This document shows positions 45,595 through 56,678 of a stretch of DNA of 64,000 nt, piece by piece; position 1 is the first letter of the stretch; every line of letters starts with the position of its first letter. This DNA is from Atherinomorus stipes (taxonomy: Eukaryota; Chordata; Actinopteri; Atheriniformes; Atherinidae), in NCBI GenBank assembly GCA_023101725.1, contig JALJCO010007112.1, positions 124,001-188,000 on the forward strand, written 5' to 3'. The position numbers and the translations under genes were made by a program. Below the pieces are notes generated by a model. That model made no database searches, was not told the origin of the DNA, and saw nothing but the letters and a program-made list of their open reading frames with translations.

Positions 45595-45854
45595 AAAAAT
45601 ATCAATACACTGAAATATCGCAATATTTTCACATGCTGATATATCGATACTTTAAAATGTGGTATCAATCTATTTTACTAATGAAATCTTGAGAGATTTT
45701 GTCGGTCAGTAACGAAATCTCGTGGGTTTCGTGAAATCTCGGGTTGGATTTAGTTGGTAAAATAGATCAATATTGCATTTTTAAATATCTACATGAAATA
45801 TGCAAATGAAAATATCACGATATTTCAGTGTACTGATATATTTTCCCTGCTCTA
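45595..45854. mobile_element. hAT-type MITE with perfect 8-bp target duplication
   Basis: Starts TAGGGCTGGGAAAAATATC and ends GATATATTTTCCCTGCTCTA. Both sides are flanked by GTTCACAC (45587-45594 and 45855-45862), an exact 8-bp duplication that assigns the family to the hAT superfamily. Same family as 31466-32558 and 54940-55186. The flanking sequence (GTTCACACCAGACGCGAAT) is itself a repeat-like motif. Confidence 0.95.
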
Positions 45855-47501
45855 GTTCACACCAGACGCGAATAAAATTAGCCGCGCAAATGAATTACAC
45901 ATAAAGTCAATGTACAGACGCGAATAGACGCGCGTCTGCTTGGGGCGGCGCGAATTTGCGGCGCAGCAAGCCTCAAACGTGCGTCTTATACGTGCAAATG
46001 TAGCGGCAGAGTGCATTTCGCCTGTTCACTTGAGTTGAAAAAATTTAACTTGAGCATTTTATATGTGTGAACAAAACGAGCCCCGTTATTAAAAATGAAC
46101 GAGATGTGATGTGAACGGTCTGGCGCTCTGCAGCTCGCTGCTCTTTTCTAGAGTAAGAAGAGAAAAGCATTATTCACAGATAAAATCACAAAGTTCTGCA
46201 CACAAAAGCAGTGTAATAATACCATAAATTTAGGACTGAAAACCCGGTCAGACAAAACCTCATTAGCCTGCAGCTGCAGATCTCTGCAGCCGGTGTTTGA
46301 CGGGATAAAATGTCCCAATGCCGACACACTGCAGCGGGAACAGAGAACCTGCGGTTCCCGGAGGAAGATGCAGCTCTTTCCTCACTACAGAAATAAATTT
46401 GCAGAAAAAGACATATCGTAAAGTCCCGCCTCCCGCGCTGGGATTTGTCTGGTCAGTTTTTTACCGGAGGAAACCCAGACTGACTTTCTATATCTCATAC
46501 ATGGCGTTGGTCAGGCAGGCTGGTGTACCAATGCTAGCATCGACCCATCTCTGTTTATCACCTCTCATTGGATACTTCCGCATTATCTGATCCAGAACGT
46601 CCGAAAACTAAAAATGGAACAGCCCAGAATCTTCTGGATTCGTGGACTGGGTTTTTCCTTTTAAGCTGCAATAGCCATTTTATTTGACATTGGCAGAAAA
46701 GCTACACACCAGCTTAAAGTGCTGTAGAGTTCCAACTCCTGAGGAGGTTTGAAGCGTATTGACTCTGCCATCATTTGTAAAGTAAAATCAGAAAGCAAGC
46801 AGATGAAATCTGCCTCACGTCTGCAGCTGCTGGCTCTTCATAGCTCGGTTGTCTCGGCTCGTTCAATGAAGAAATAAAGCTCGGTGGATAACAGTTTGCA
46901 CCGTTTCAGGTTTCTGGGCTGCACATGGAGGGGCCCCTGGACCCTTCAGTGTGACTCAGATGATGAAGCTTCCATCTGTTGTCATGACACATTTATACCT
47001 CCCCCAGGCATAAAAACTTCTCTGATATTTGGGCTTTTTCTCCTAAATTTTCAGTTTTCATGCAGCTGTTTCTGTGGAACAAATGGAGTCTTCAGTGGTC
47101 CAAAGTTTTCATCGTCGTCCTCTCTGCAGTCGATCAAGTTAATAATTAAAGCCTATTAGGCAGAACTTCAATATGCAGATTAAGCGAAGAATCTCAGATG
47201 CAGATTTGATGTTAAATTATGTAAGTCTGGGATTCCACTCGTAACTGGAGAAATAGAAAAAGACTGAATAACGACGTCCCGAGCGGCAGCAGCCGTCTCT
47301 GTCCGACGGTTCTGGATGGAGTTGGTGTCTCGTGAGGACGGACGGTGCACGTGATGGGACTGCAGAGGAGTCTGCCCCCGTCACGATGGAGCAAACCTGC
47401 CGCAAAAACACAAGCTGCAACTCGCGTCATCGTTCAGCTCGGATTAAAACGGATGGAAGAGCTCCGGGTCAGTCAAAGGGAGGAGGAGATCTGGGGGGGG
47501 T

Positions 47502-47606
47502 GGGTTATCCCAGGCAATTTGTTGTGTCATTCACAAAAATGTTAGATTTGGAATGTTCAAGCATTGCACTAAAGCTCAACAAAGTTTATTTTGGGATATT
47601 TTTTCT
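47502..47606. repeat. Dispersed repeat, copy 2 (matches 4261-4358)
   Basis: Same order of landmarks as copy 1 (TTATCCCAGGCA, TTAGATTTGGAATGTTC, CTCAACAAAGTTTATTTTGG). It is followed at 47630-47690 by a weakly Tc1-like end (ATAAGGCAGTCATTAAAGG ... ACCAGGTACTA). Confidence 0.75.
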
Positions 47607-47760
47607 TCCATAACACCTGAGATACGCCACAAACTGGTAGCATCCGGGATAAGGCAGTCATTAAAGGGGCCCCCACCAGGTACTAAGTACAAATGCAAGA
47701 TTTTACTTTAGGAGGAAAGACTTTTTTGCTTTTAAAATATAATTTTTTGGGTAGTACCTG

Positions 47761-47766
47761 TATATT

Positions 47767-47826
<60 letters not shown>

Positions 47827-48069
47827 GGTTCTTTTCAAAACGAGTTAACCACCATTTAGAAAAAACAGATTTACTGCTTCTGCATAGAAACGCTTCATTT
47901 ATTTTTGAATATTTTCACCAAATCACACTTACATGATGTAGAGGGTTTTAATTATGTCAAATGGAGATAGGAGGTTTGTACCCGACAGCGCCGAAAAGCA
48001 GTTAACTGTTTTTTTTAAATGGTGGTTAACTCGTTTTGGAAAAGAACTCTTCATATATATATATATATA

Positions 48070-48121
<52 letters not shown>
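47761..48121. repeat. TA/GT microsatellite block split by a MITE
   Basis: (TA)n at about 47771-47822 continues after the MITE as (TA)n at 48053-48070, then (GT)n at 48074-48121. Frames here are artefacts. Confidence 0.95.
47824..48052. mobile_element. 229-bp MITE inserted in a TA microsatellite
   Basis: GAAGGTTCTTTTCAAAACGA, GTTAACCACCATTTA at the left is mirrored at the right by TAAATGGTGGTTAACTCGTT followed by TTGGAAAAGAACTCTTC: inverted repeats of about 40 bp with few mismatches. TA repeats sit on both sides, consistent with a TA-targeting element. Confidence 0.88.
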
Positions 48122-48123
<2 letters not shown>

Positions 48124-48375
48124 TACATATGTATATACAGATCTGTATATATCTGTATATCTACTTTTACAAGCTTGTTCAGATAAAAAAAAAAAACGTG
48201 TGGGAGTTTAAGGGTTAAGTGTCCGCCACCTTTTATTTCTTTGATGGTTGAAAGAACAGGTCGGGTGGATGGGGGGTGGATGGGGGGTGGATGGGGGAGC
48301 CGTGACTTGTGCATCAGAATGTGCTGGTCACACACTGAGCGTGTTCTGGTCTGCACCGTGTTCCCGTCTCTCCAG

Positions 48376-48448
48376 GTTCACGCAGATGGACTGTGACGGC
48401 CACCTGGCCCAGTGTCTGTCAGACATGAATGTGGACATGACCTGGTGA
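48376..48448 (+). CDS. faap20: FAAP20 terminal coding exon, second half of the UBZ finger
   Basis: Completes Gly256 and codes FTQMDCDGHLAQCLSDMNVD followed by MTW and TGA. His265 and Cys269 complete the C2HC zinc finger begun in exon 3, and the DxxxHLAQC block is nearly identical to human FAAP20 (LDVDSHLAQCLAES). The protein ends in Trp, as in human, where the C-terminal Trp contributes to ubiquitin binding. The total predicted protein is 279 residues against 180 in human, the excess lying in exon 3. This exon is the strongest evidence for the gene. Confidence 0.97.
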
Positions 48449-48990
48449 GCCCGTGGATGCTGGCCGCCCTCCAGGCCCCCGTCAGACGGAGCAGGACGCT
48501 GCTAAACACCTCTCCGCATTTATTGACACTTTTCATGCCCCGTGAGAGGTTGTTGTTAAACCTGAGGGCGGGGGGGGTAAACCAGGATGCTCACCTCCTC
48601 TGGGACAGAAGACATCATGTGACGTTCCTTCATTCCAGCTGGTCAACAGGATCAATGAGCAGAGACGGTTCAGACTCTGAGCTGCTGATTCCCTTTAGTC
48701 TGCGTGCAGGTTTCATCTCCATCTTCTGTTTCTATTTCTGAATGGAGAGCACAGCTTTTCCCGGCTGGGAGGTGTTTAAAAATGTCTGCATCGTCCTGGA
48801 TCCTCTCCCTTCCACCAGAGAAGCGAGGTGTGAGGGGACGTTCCTGCAGCAGATAACGTATAATCATTGATAATTATTATTATTATTATTATTATTATTA
48901 TGGCTCTTTTAAAATGCTTTCTTTTTGTCCTGATTTCTTTTCTCTTCTTCATTTGTTTGAAATAAACCTGGAAAATGTCCTGGAAAATTA
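48449..48990 (+). other. faap20: faap20 3' UTR with candidate poly(A) signal
   Basis: The sequence after the stop has no further coding similarity. AATAAA occurs at 48961-48966, about 510 bp after the stop. It is next to repeat-like CCTGGAAAATGTCCTGGAAAA, so a different signal may be used. An (ATT)n run is at 48879-48900. Confidence 0.45.
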
Positions 48991-49004
48991 TTTTTCCTCC
49001 CTCC

Positions 49005-49372
49005 ACTTTGACGCTGCATTTTGTCACAGCTTCGTCACCATTTCCTCGCAGTTTGACAAGCTTCGTCGCCACCATGTTGTCGTTTCGCCACAGCTTCGTA
49101 GCCACTACATCACTGTTTCGTCGCAGCTTTGTAGCCGCTACGCCACCGTTTCGTTGCAGCTTCTTTGGCGCTATGTTGTCGTTTCGCCCCAGCTTCGTCG
49201 CTGTTTCGTTGCAGTTTTGTCGCCACTATATTGTGGTTTTGCTGCAGCTTGGACACCACTACGTCGCCGTTTCGTTGCAGCTTCTTCACCGCTATGTTGT
49301 CGTTTCGCTGCCACTACGCCACCATTTCTTCTCATTTCAGTGCAGCTTTCTCGCCTCTATGTTGTCATTTAT
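49005..49372. repeat. 33-bp minisatellite, about 11 diverged units
   Basis: Units of the type GTTTCG.(T/C)GCAGCTTCGT followed by CGCC(A/G)CTA.G. The period of 33 keeps all three plus-strand frames open, giving Phe/Ser/Arg-rich artefactual frames. It lies inside a repeat whose edges read CCTGGAAAATGTCCTGGAAAA (left) and GTCCTAAAAAATGTCCTGG (right); both edges are related, so the array expanded within that element. Confidence 0.88.
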
Positions 49373-49486
49373 TAGTCTATTTGGTGATAACTTGACTCGT
49401 ACTGTAGCAGCTGGAAAAGTCCTAAAAAATGTCCTGGAAAATAACTTCAAGAAAAGAGTGCCAACCCCATTTTCAGTCTGAACTCA

Positions 49487-50076
49487 GATGAAAGTGTATT
49501 TCACTTTGAGTCCTTTGGAAGATATTACGTTGAGTTTCCCTTGGTTGTACATCCAGTATAATGGTGAAGACGGGGCAGCCTCTATATCAGACATTATCTA
49601 AAGTAAAACTCCTTGATTTTTGCCAATACTTTAAGTAGAATGAACGAACGAACAAGTACTATTGTCCTATGAGTCCAGATTCAGCTTACGTTAGTTATCA
49701 GGATGTTATACACACTTTTTGGGGCTGTGCGTTCACGATGCGCGCTTCTGTAGTACAGCTGAGAAATGCAACTCACTACCCAGACAACAACAAAAACACA
49801 ATTTGCGAAACTCTGAACTCACAGGACAAAAGTACTCATTCTTTCATTCATTGTACTTAAAGCATTGATGAAATGAAGGAGTTTTACTGCAGATAATGTC
49901 TTATATAGAGGCTGCCCCGTCTCCGCCATTTTACTGGATGTACACGGAAGGGCAACTCAAAGTAATATCTTCCCAAGGAGTCAAAGTGATGCAGAAACTT
50001 TACCGGTAAGTAAATGCATGTATATACTCCAAGAAATAAGGTCCAGGTTGAAAAAAAAGAAATTTATCCTTTAACA
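49487..50076. mobile_element. Foldback element, copy 1
   Basis: A left arm at 49487-49620 (CACTTTGAGTCCTTTGGAAG, TACATCCAGTATAATGG, GGGGCAGCCTCTATATC) is mirrored by a right arm at 49875-50005 (GATATAGAGGCTGCCCC-type, CCATTTTACTGGATGTACA, TCAAAGTGATGCAG). Inner arms (AACGAACGAACAAGTACTAT and its mirror) are also paired. The right tail (TAAGTAAATGCATGTATA ... AATTTATCCTTTAA) matches copy 2 at 60829-61370. The left tail is missing here. Confidence 0.85.
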
Positions 50077-50141
50077 ATTCGTAACGTTCAGCGTAAAACC
50101 TGTTCAGGTTCTCTTTCTCCCCCCTGATTTAATTTTTAACT

Positions 50142-50400
50142 CAGTGGTGGGAGATGTTTCCAGGGTAGTGAAGTAAATTACTTGGGTCAAAATGTACTTG
50201 AGTAAAAGTAAAATGACCTAATATCTACCTAAATAATCGTGATAATGATTTTTTCCACAATCGAGCAGACCTATGCTGACTAGGATTTAAGGTTATGGAC
50301 ATTTTAACCTAATTTAAAAACTACTCAAAAAAGACTAATTACTCTCAAAAACTACTCAGTTACAGTAACGGTAAATGTAATGACTTACTTTCCACCTCTG
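50142..50400. mobile_element. MITE with CAGTGGTGGGA / TTCCACCTCTG ends
   Basis: The left end CAGTGGTGGGAGATG and the right end CTTTCCACCTCTG are imperfect inverted repeats of a widespread fish element. The interior has AAGTAAAAGTAA and CAAAAACTACTCAGTTAC motifs. No coding content. Confidence 0.65.
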
Positions 50401-51428
50401 GTTGCGTCTATAAAAACCCAGCAGGATTGTAGCAGCAACAAGGTGGCTCCCTGTTAGCTGGCATGACTCAGCATGGAGCAGAAACTGGCTCACCAACATG
50501 GTCTCCATGGAAACGTGGCTGTCGAGAAAAGCTGACAGGACGGGTGAACTGGACCGAGAACCCAGAAGTGGCGGTCATCCTTCTGGGCCTGATCGTCGGG
50601 GTCGGCTGCACCCTCACCGTGATTCCTGTCGTCTCAAACTCAGGGTGGGACCGGGAGGCGAGCTCGGACCTCCGCCCGGCCTCTGCCCGGCCTCCTCTGC
50701 CTGCCTGGACCCTGTTCTTACAGGTTTCTCCGTCATGAAGCAGGAATCTGCTGTGACAAAGGAACCAACGTGCTGAATGATGCTACGGGAACTTTGTCAC
50801 CAACAGAAACTGAAGTTTTCCCCAAAAACCTGTTCAGATTTATTAATATGCTAATTTCAGCAGCAAGACCAAATTTTAATCAGACCTTCATCTTCGGGCT
50901 TCCCAGGGTCTGAGTCAGAAGCTCTGCTGGGTTTTCTGCTCAAGCTGATGAGGTGAACAAACCTGTTTCCTCCTAATCAAGTTAATGAGCTGAGCTCAGG
51001 AACCCGAGGACGTCCTCACCAACATGTTTGTTTGCACCGACCAGGACTCAGTTGGAACTTGTTAGTTTAAGTATTGGGGTTTTCTCCCCTCATCTTCATC
51101 AAGAGGCAAATTTTCACGGTGAGGTTCTCCAGACTAATCAGATGATTTGCCCCCCACGGAGCTGGAGCGGGGGTCAACACCTGCAGAGTCGGGTCATCAT
51201 GACGTGAAAACCAGGTTGGACGAAGCTGGAACTGCAGAGGAGCAGATCCAGCTTCTGCCTGCAGTGCTTCCACGGACGGCATTCGGCTTGTAAAATCATG
51301 TTTATGGAGTTAATTTATCCCAAAAGTATCGACAAGTGTATATATATGTATATACATATACATATATATATATATATATATGTATGTATGTGTACACCAG
51401 TATATGTACACAATTGGTTGGTCTCCTC

Positions 51429-51460
<32 letters not shown>

Positions 51461-51470
51461 GTATTTATTT
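50401..51470. other. Intergenic stretch, no gene seen
   Basis: The faap20-prkcz interval. 50460-50545 shares short blocks with 10870-11075. An AT-rich TATA/TATG microsatellite occupies about 51340-51465. No exon recognised. Confidence 0.5.
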
Positions 51471-52262
51471 CTCTTAAAGAAAAGACCAAATTGACAAAAG
51501 TAATTCAAATAAACTTAAGAAACTAATAATAAATAAAAATTTACAAAATTGCAATTGACTGAAATACAAATTGTTTTTGAGCTGTGGTTGAAAATGATAA
51601 CTTAAAAAAAAAGAAAGAAAAACAACCCCTTACATCCACATTAGAGCGCCTTTCCCATGAACAGTGGACCAACAAACCTGTCACGGCTTTTTGAACGTTA
51701 CAGAAAACACCTGACTCACAGGTGTCACTCTTCTCTTAAATTTGTTTTCCAGGACTTTTCCAGCTGCTACAGTACAAGTAAAGTTATCACAACATAGACT
51801 GATAAATTCTACCCGAAGCTTTTGGAGAAGCGTTTTACAATCGTAGCTTATATTTTGTACAGAGACGAAGCAGCGATGAAGCAGAGGGAGGAAAAATCAT
51901 TTTCCAGGACAACTCAAGCTTTTCCATGGCATTTTATTTTTTTTTTTCTGATTTACCATGTGTTTTCCATGACTGGAAAAATGTTCAATCATTTTTCCAG
52001 GTTTTCCAGGACAGGTGGGAACCCTGCTGATTGCAGTGATTGCCTCAAAGTGTTGCTCAACAATATTTTAGCTTTAGAGCCTCATCACGCTTGTTTACTT
52101 GTTTAATTTTTGATGCGTTTGTTTTTAATTTTCATTTCAAACTAAAATTCAAAATCAATGTCATGATTTTCATAGAATTTTTATTTATTACTTTTGCCAA
52201 TTTCACTGACGACTGATTTTTATCCTGTAATTGGAGGATATGAATAATTTTGAGGACGACTG
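51471..52262 (+). mobile_element. Tc1/mariner-type non-autonomous element, second copy, interrupted
   Basis: Shares segment order with 26958-28420 (CACATTAGAGCGCC, CATGAACAGTGGACCAACA, TGATTGCAGTGATTGCCTCA). The right end ATTTTGAGGACGACTGTAT is a usual Tc1/mariner terminus in reverse. About 290 bp at 51730-52018, containing TTTTCCAGGACTTTTCCAGC and ending GGTTTTCCAGGACAGGTGGG, interrupts it and belongs to another fish repeat, whose relatives surround the 33-bp array. Confidence 0.7.
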
Positions 52263-52269
52263 TATATAT

Positions 52270-52360
52270 TAGGGGTGCAACAATACATGCATTTGTATCA
52301 GACCAAACCGTACGGGTTTGTATTGAACCATGAGAACTATATATCGAATATCAAACAATA
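52270..52360. mobile_element. Fragment of a TAGGGGTGCAACAATA-type element
   Basis: TAGGGGTGCAACAATACATG then GTACGGGTTTGTATTGAACC is a common fish DNA-transposon terminus. Only this end is recognised; it is followed directly by the MITE at 52361. Confidence 0.6.
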
Positions 52361-52897
52361 CACACTCAAAAAAAGGTACGAGACAGGAACATTTCTGTAC
52401 CTGTAGGTACATTTTTTACAAATGTTCTCTCAAAAGTACAATATTGGTCTTTATGAGGCCAGAAGTACCTATATACTATGAAAAAGGGTCCAAAGTTATA
52501 TAAAGTACAAATTTGTACCATTTCAACCCTAAGGGTACCTGCAGTTTGTACAATAACTATAAATAACAGTACTTCTAAACTAAAGAGTAGTATAATTATA
52601 GTTACATTATGATTTTCATAATAATCATAGTAATAATTATATGTGTGTTTGGCCTAATATTTATATAATTATTCATTTATTATTAGCATCTTTGATTGTT
52701 GTAATAATCTCTATTTTATTGACTTTTATTCATCATTTTTAATTGGTTTAATTGTACTTTATTAACTCATACAGCTTGATAAGGTACAAAAATGGGCCAG
52801 GACTGAAGGTACAGAAATGTCTTTCAGAAAGGACCCCCCCCAGCGACAAACTTCGTACCCTTTTAAGTACAAACTGGTACCTCTATTTTTGAGTGTG
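52361..52897. mobile_element. 537-bp MITE, CACACTCAAAAA..GGTAC ends
   Basis: The left CACACTCAAAAAAAGGTACG and right GGTACCTCTATTTTTGAGTGTG are inverted repeats of about 22 bp. Subterminal GGTAC/GTACC and GTACA/TGTAC motifs are abundant in both orientations. There is no coding region. It sits in the fragment at 52270-52360. Confidence 0.88.
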
Positions 52898-54769
52898 GAC
52901 AGAGGTTTTAATTGATTTGACCAACTTGTGTTCTGATGATGAGCTCTGGGGTAAAAACTCAGTGGATCTGCGTTTACTTTGGTTGAGTATGATCCTGATG
53001 ATAAGCTGTTGTGGGCTAAACCACATTGGTCACAAATACCTCTTTGATGATGCAACATTTGTTAATATTCTGATGGGTTTTTTTTTTAAATAAAGAGAGA
53101 AACTCTGTGAGGGACATTAGATGGAAGAAACGCTGCATGAAGCAACACTCCTGCAGACACACTTTCACACCAAAATAAAAGAGGAAAGACTCTGTTCACG
53201 GAAAACCAGTATCATTTTTAATAATTACACATATTTACAAAGATGCGGTGAAGCAAAATTAAGCAGATCCAACCAGCATTATGTTTTAAAAAAAAATGCA
53301 TGGTCTCATTTCATTCATTTTTAAATCATTCATTTAAAGTGTCTGAACGGCCTTCAGTGTTCTGGTTCAAGGACCTCCAGCTCATCCATTGGTCCCTCAA
53401 GGAGAAGATGCCACTAACGTATCATCTAGTGTGCAAAGATGTCGAGGAAACGTGAATAAAACGCAGCAAATGAGATGGAGTTTGGGAAACGTAGCATGTT
53501 GAAGCCATCTCTAGTGTGTTTGTTGTGGTGGACGATACCGTGACTGTAGAGCTGCTTCATTATCTCCTCTCCCCTCTATCTCTTCCTTCTCTGCCTCTGA
53601 AGACCCTGCAGCTAATTGAGAGCCTTTGACTCAGGATCAGCTAATTAATCCTATTATGTCGTTATCAAATTAGCACGGGTCAGATTTCATCTAACAGTTC
53701 TCGCTCTTCTCTCCCTGCAAGCACAGAAAGATCAACGAGGTTTCGGTGACGGTGATACTAATCCGGGCCGGTTCTGTGAACGTTGGATCCCAGGCGGCTA
53801 CATTTGCTTACGGATATGTAGCTTCGTTGTGAAGGTGGCAGTAGATCAAGTATCAGCTAAAAACTTCACTTAGTGTTGGTGAAACCGTGGATGAAAAGTC
53901 TGCGTGGGAGCTGCAGCTGAGCAGAAACATGGAGTCTGTTTGGCAAACTCCGCCTCCAGATCACGGCCATGTTGGACTGGATTCAGACCGTGGAAATGTC
54001 CACAGGTGACGCCGACCTCGGATCAGTGGAATCTCAACTCTAAGTTGGTTAAAAGACGCAAAAATCCAGAATCCTGAACTGGAACTTTTTGGTGCTGATG
54101 CTAAAACTGTTCTCCAGGTCCAGACTGGGAGTAATAAAGGAAAACAAATATGAGAAATCTATTGCGCATGACCCTGAAGGAAGGCGCCGCATTGCTGATT
54201 TCTGGGACTGCAGCAGAAGACCTCCTCCTCTGTCCGTGTTCATGTGAAATTAGAGAAAACTAGAACTATTGTGTTAGTCTGACTAAAACTGGACTTTTAA
54301 AACACACGTGAACACGTTAGTTTGACTGAAACTGGACTGGACCAGATTAGCTGGACTAAAACTGACCCCAGCAGTGTGTCTCTAGTCCGCTTTCAGTCTC
54401 AGGCTTTGACCCGGAAGTAACAGGACAATTATTTTAAAAAGTGAAGCTTCCAGCTCAGCATGGTGTTAATTTTCTCCATTGTTTGTTTGTTTGTTGTTCT
54501 GATGCAACACGTCGACCACAGACAGCCTGACGGGGACCGAAAGGAGGAATATCGGCACCATAAATCATGGAGTCAGTGAATCTGCTCCCCTCCTGTGCTT
54601 GTGTACTGGGATGAGGAAAGTAGTCCAGCTACTGGGGAAATCTGCCTGATCTACCTGGTAACAGTCAGACCTGCAGCATCGGTGGGAGATTCTGATTCGC
54701 TGGAGTGTCTGAATGTGTCCAACAGTCAGAAATCTGATTTGTTTCAGACGCTGCTGAAAACGTTCTGGG
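52898..54769. other. Intergenic stretch, no gene seen
   Basis: Largely unique sequence. I tested it for further faap20 or prkcz exons on both strands and saw none. Frames of 60-100 codons have no recognised product. Confidence 0.5.
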
Positions 54770-54862
54770 TACCCTATCGGTATCAGCCTTAAAACTGAGT
54801 ATCGGACATCGGCCACACCACCGATATTTAACCAATATTTGACCGATCAGTCCGCTGTTTCT

Positions 54863-54893
<31 letters not shown>

Positions 54894-55340
54894 CTTCTTT
54901 AAAAACTTCTTTTTTACAGACTTTAAAACTTCTAAAGACTAGGAGGGGGAAAAATATCAATACACTGGAATATCGCAATATTCTCATATGCTGATTTCAT
55001 ATTGACATTTAAAAATGCAGTATCAATCTATTTTATTAACAAAATCTCACGATATTTCATCGTTCTGTTACGAAATCTCACTAGATTTTACAAAATATCA
55101 TGAGATTTTGTGTAAAATAGATCAATCCTGCGTTTTTAAGTATCGATTTGATATTTCAGTATATTGATATTTTTTCCCATCCCTTATTTTTCAAAGTGTC
55201 GGAAACTTATAAACTGCTATTTGCAATGACTGCTTATTTTTTTCAGTTTTAATAATATCGGTATTGATATCGGTTATCGGCCATATGAGTTTTGAAATAT
55301 CAGCATATCGGCCAAAATTCCAATATTGTGCATCCTTAGT
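54770..55340. mobile_element. Fragment of the ATCGGTGCATCC family, split by a MITE
   Basis: Left part: CTATCGGTATCAGCC, GAGTATCGGACATCGGCC. Right part: TATCGGTATTGATATCGG, CATATCGGCCAAAATTCCAA and TTGTGCATCCTTAG. These match the interior and right terminus of the elements at 43491 and 29843. The MITE at 54940-55186 separates the halves. The left terminus is missing. A 31-bp poly-A run is inside at about 54867. Confidence 0.65.
54940..55186. mobile_element. hAT-type MITE, third copy of the TGGGAAAAATATC family
   Basis: AGGGGGAAAAATATCAATAC, CTGGAATATCGCAATATT, TATCAATCTATTTTATTAAC and the right arm GATATTTCAGTATATTGATA, TTTTTTCCCATCCC follow the copy at 45595-45854 throughout. The flanking duplication is not clear. 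Confidence 0.85.
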
Positions 55341-56120
55341 TCTGGGCTCTGTTAGCCAGCCTGGGTCCCGCCACCAGCAGCTCCAGTCCGGTCTCTGCTA
55401 CATCAGGTGGAGCCAGAGACTTTCAGAGACAGAGGAGCCCAAGATGGAGGCAGCTCGACCAACAGGTCACACGGCGAGTTGGAGGGGCCGCAGATGGTCA
55501 CGAGGTGGAAGACCCTGAGCTGGGCCAGCAGGCCTGTGCACGCGGTGGACCCAGAGCCAGAGGAATGCTTCGTGGTCCAGCCGGATTCTGTGTCTAGAGC
55601 TGCCGGCTGAGACTGGCAGTACGTCCAGAAGGCTGGAAGGAATGGGTCGGCACGGCAACCGTCTGGCGCGGGACGCCATCTTCGCCTCGCAGCTCCTCCA
55701 GTCACATTTCTGGCTCCTGCGAACTCGTAGACCATCGTCATTAATAGCTGAAACCTAGAAGACGTGTGTGTCCGCACTGATGCCGACACGGATTCGCCCA
55801 GAAACCGAAGCTCAGACACCAGGGACGATTCTGTTCTCAGTTTCAGCAGCTTGAACTGCTGAAGCTGTGATTGGTGAGGAATGGCCAATAAGTGCATCAG
55901 AGACGTGATTATTAATCAATTTGATCTTTGAGGCACTTCTTAAATAAAAAGCTGGAAGTCAGCGTTCCCCCTTTCCTCTGTGAAAACCAGAAAAGATAAA
56001 AAGAAATGTTTGTGTTGAGAATGAAAATGTGCCGCTTGCATCAATAAAAGGCATCGGATTCTGGACTCACTACCTTCATTATATTACACAATAACTTATC
56101 TTCTCCCTCCCCCTCCTACA
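55341..56120. other. Intergenic stretch before prkcz, no gene seen
   Basis: GC-richer than its surroundings at 55360-55720. Frames of 60-165 codons on both strands overlap each other and have no recognised product. A plus-strand AATAAA lies at 56043. Confidence 0.45.
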
Positions 56121-56678
56121 TTCTTGTTTCACGTGAGGCTCCGCCCACCAACAAGAACAAAACAAGAACTATCAAAAAAGGTGCACGTGAAGTCATTTAA
56201 AGTCCCCCAGCAGAGCGGACAAGTCTCCCTCCAGGGACGAGCTGGGGACGTGAGACGGGCTGACACGTCGTCATCCAGGGACGTGAGATGGGCTGACGCG
56301 TCTTCATGATGCAGGCACACAAACATTTCTATTTCTCAGATTACACGCCGGCCGTGCTTTGACACGAGGACGGACATTCTGAAGGTAAAAAGCAAATAAG
56401 AAAAGAAAAGGAGAAGACAACATGAAGACAGGGATCCTGTAGTCCAGAGTCTCCGTTGTCCCCTTAACATCCAGGAAAGAGTCTGGTACCCCTTCAAAAC
56501 AATCAGAGTGGTCCAGGAGGGAAAGTCCCCCTTCCTCTGTATGCCTCGTCCTGATGACCAGTCCAGAGGGGGAGTGTGTCCTCCTCCTCACCTTCCACAG
56601 TTGGCTTGTAGTGGTCTTTTTTGGCTGAGACGGCAGCTTGGACAGACAGTAGAAGGGCCAAGGAGGAAGCAGTTTTCT
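56121..56678 (-). other. prkcz: prkcz 3' UTR, probable
   Basis: Sequence immediately after the prkcz stop codon on the minus strand. No AATAAA or ATTAAA was found on that strand within about 600 bp, so the end is unknown. A near-duplicate of about 30 bp (GGGACG.GAGA.GGGCTGAC.CGTC) occurs at 56245-56305. Confidence 0.4.

Larger units (their letters stand above)
45190..48375 (+). other. faap20: faap20 intron 3
   Basis: A 3.2-kb GT-AG intron, acceptor GTTCCCGTCTCTCCAG. It carries a hAT MITE, a MITE inside a TA microsatellite, a GT microsatellite and a short dispersed repeat. Intervals 45200-45580 and 45960-47500 contain no recognised gene. Confidence 0.85.

Noticed and set aside
48975..49481. 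Phe/Ser/Arg-rich frames of 150-168 codons after faap20
   Set aside because: Explained by the 33-bp minisatellite, whose period keeps all three frames open.
55403..55897. A 164-codon minus-strand frame as another prkcz exon
   Set aside because: No kinase or C1/PB1 similarity, and it lies downstream of the prkcz stop codon.
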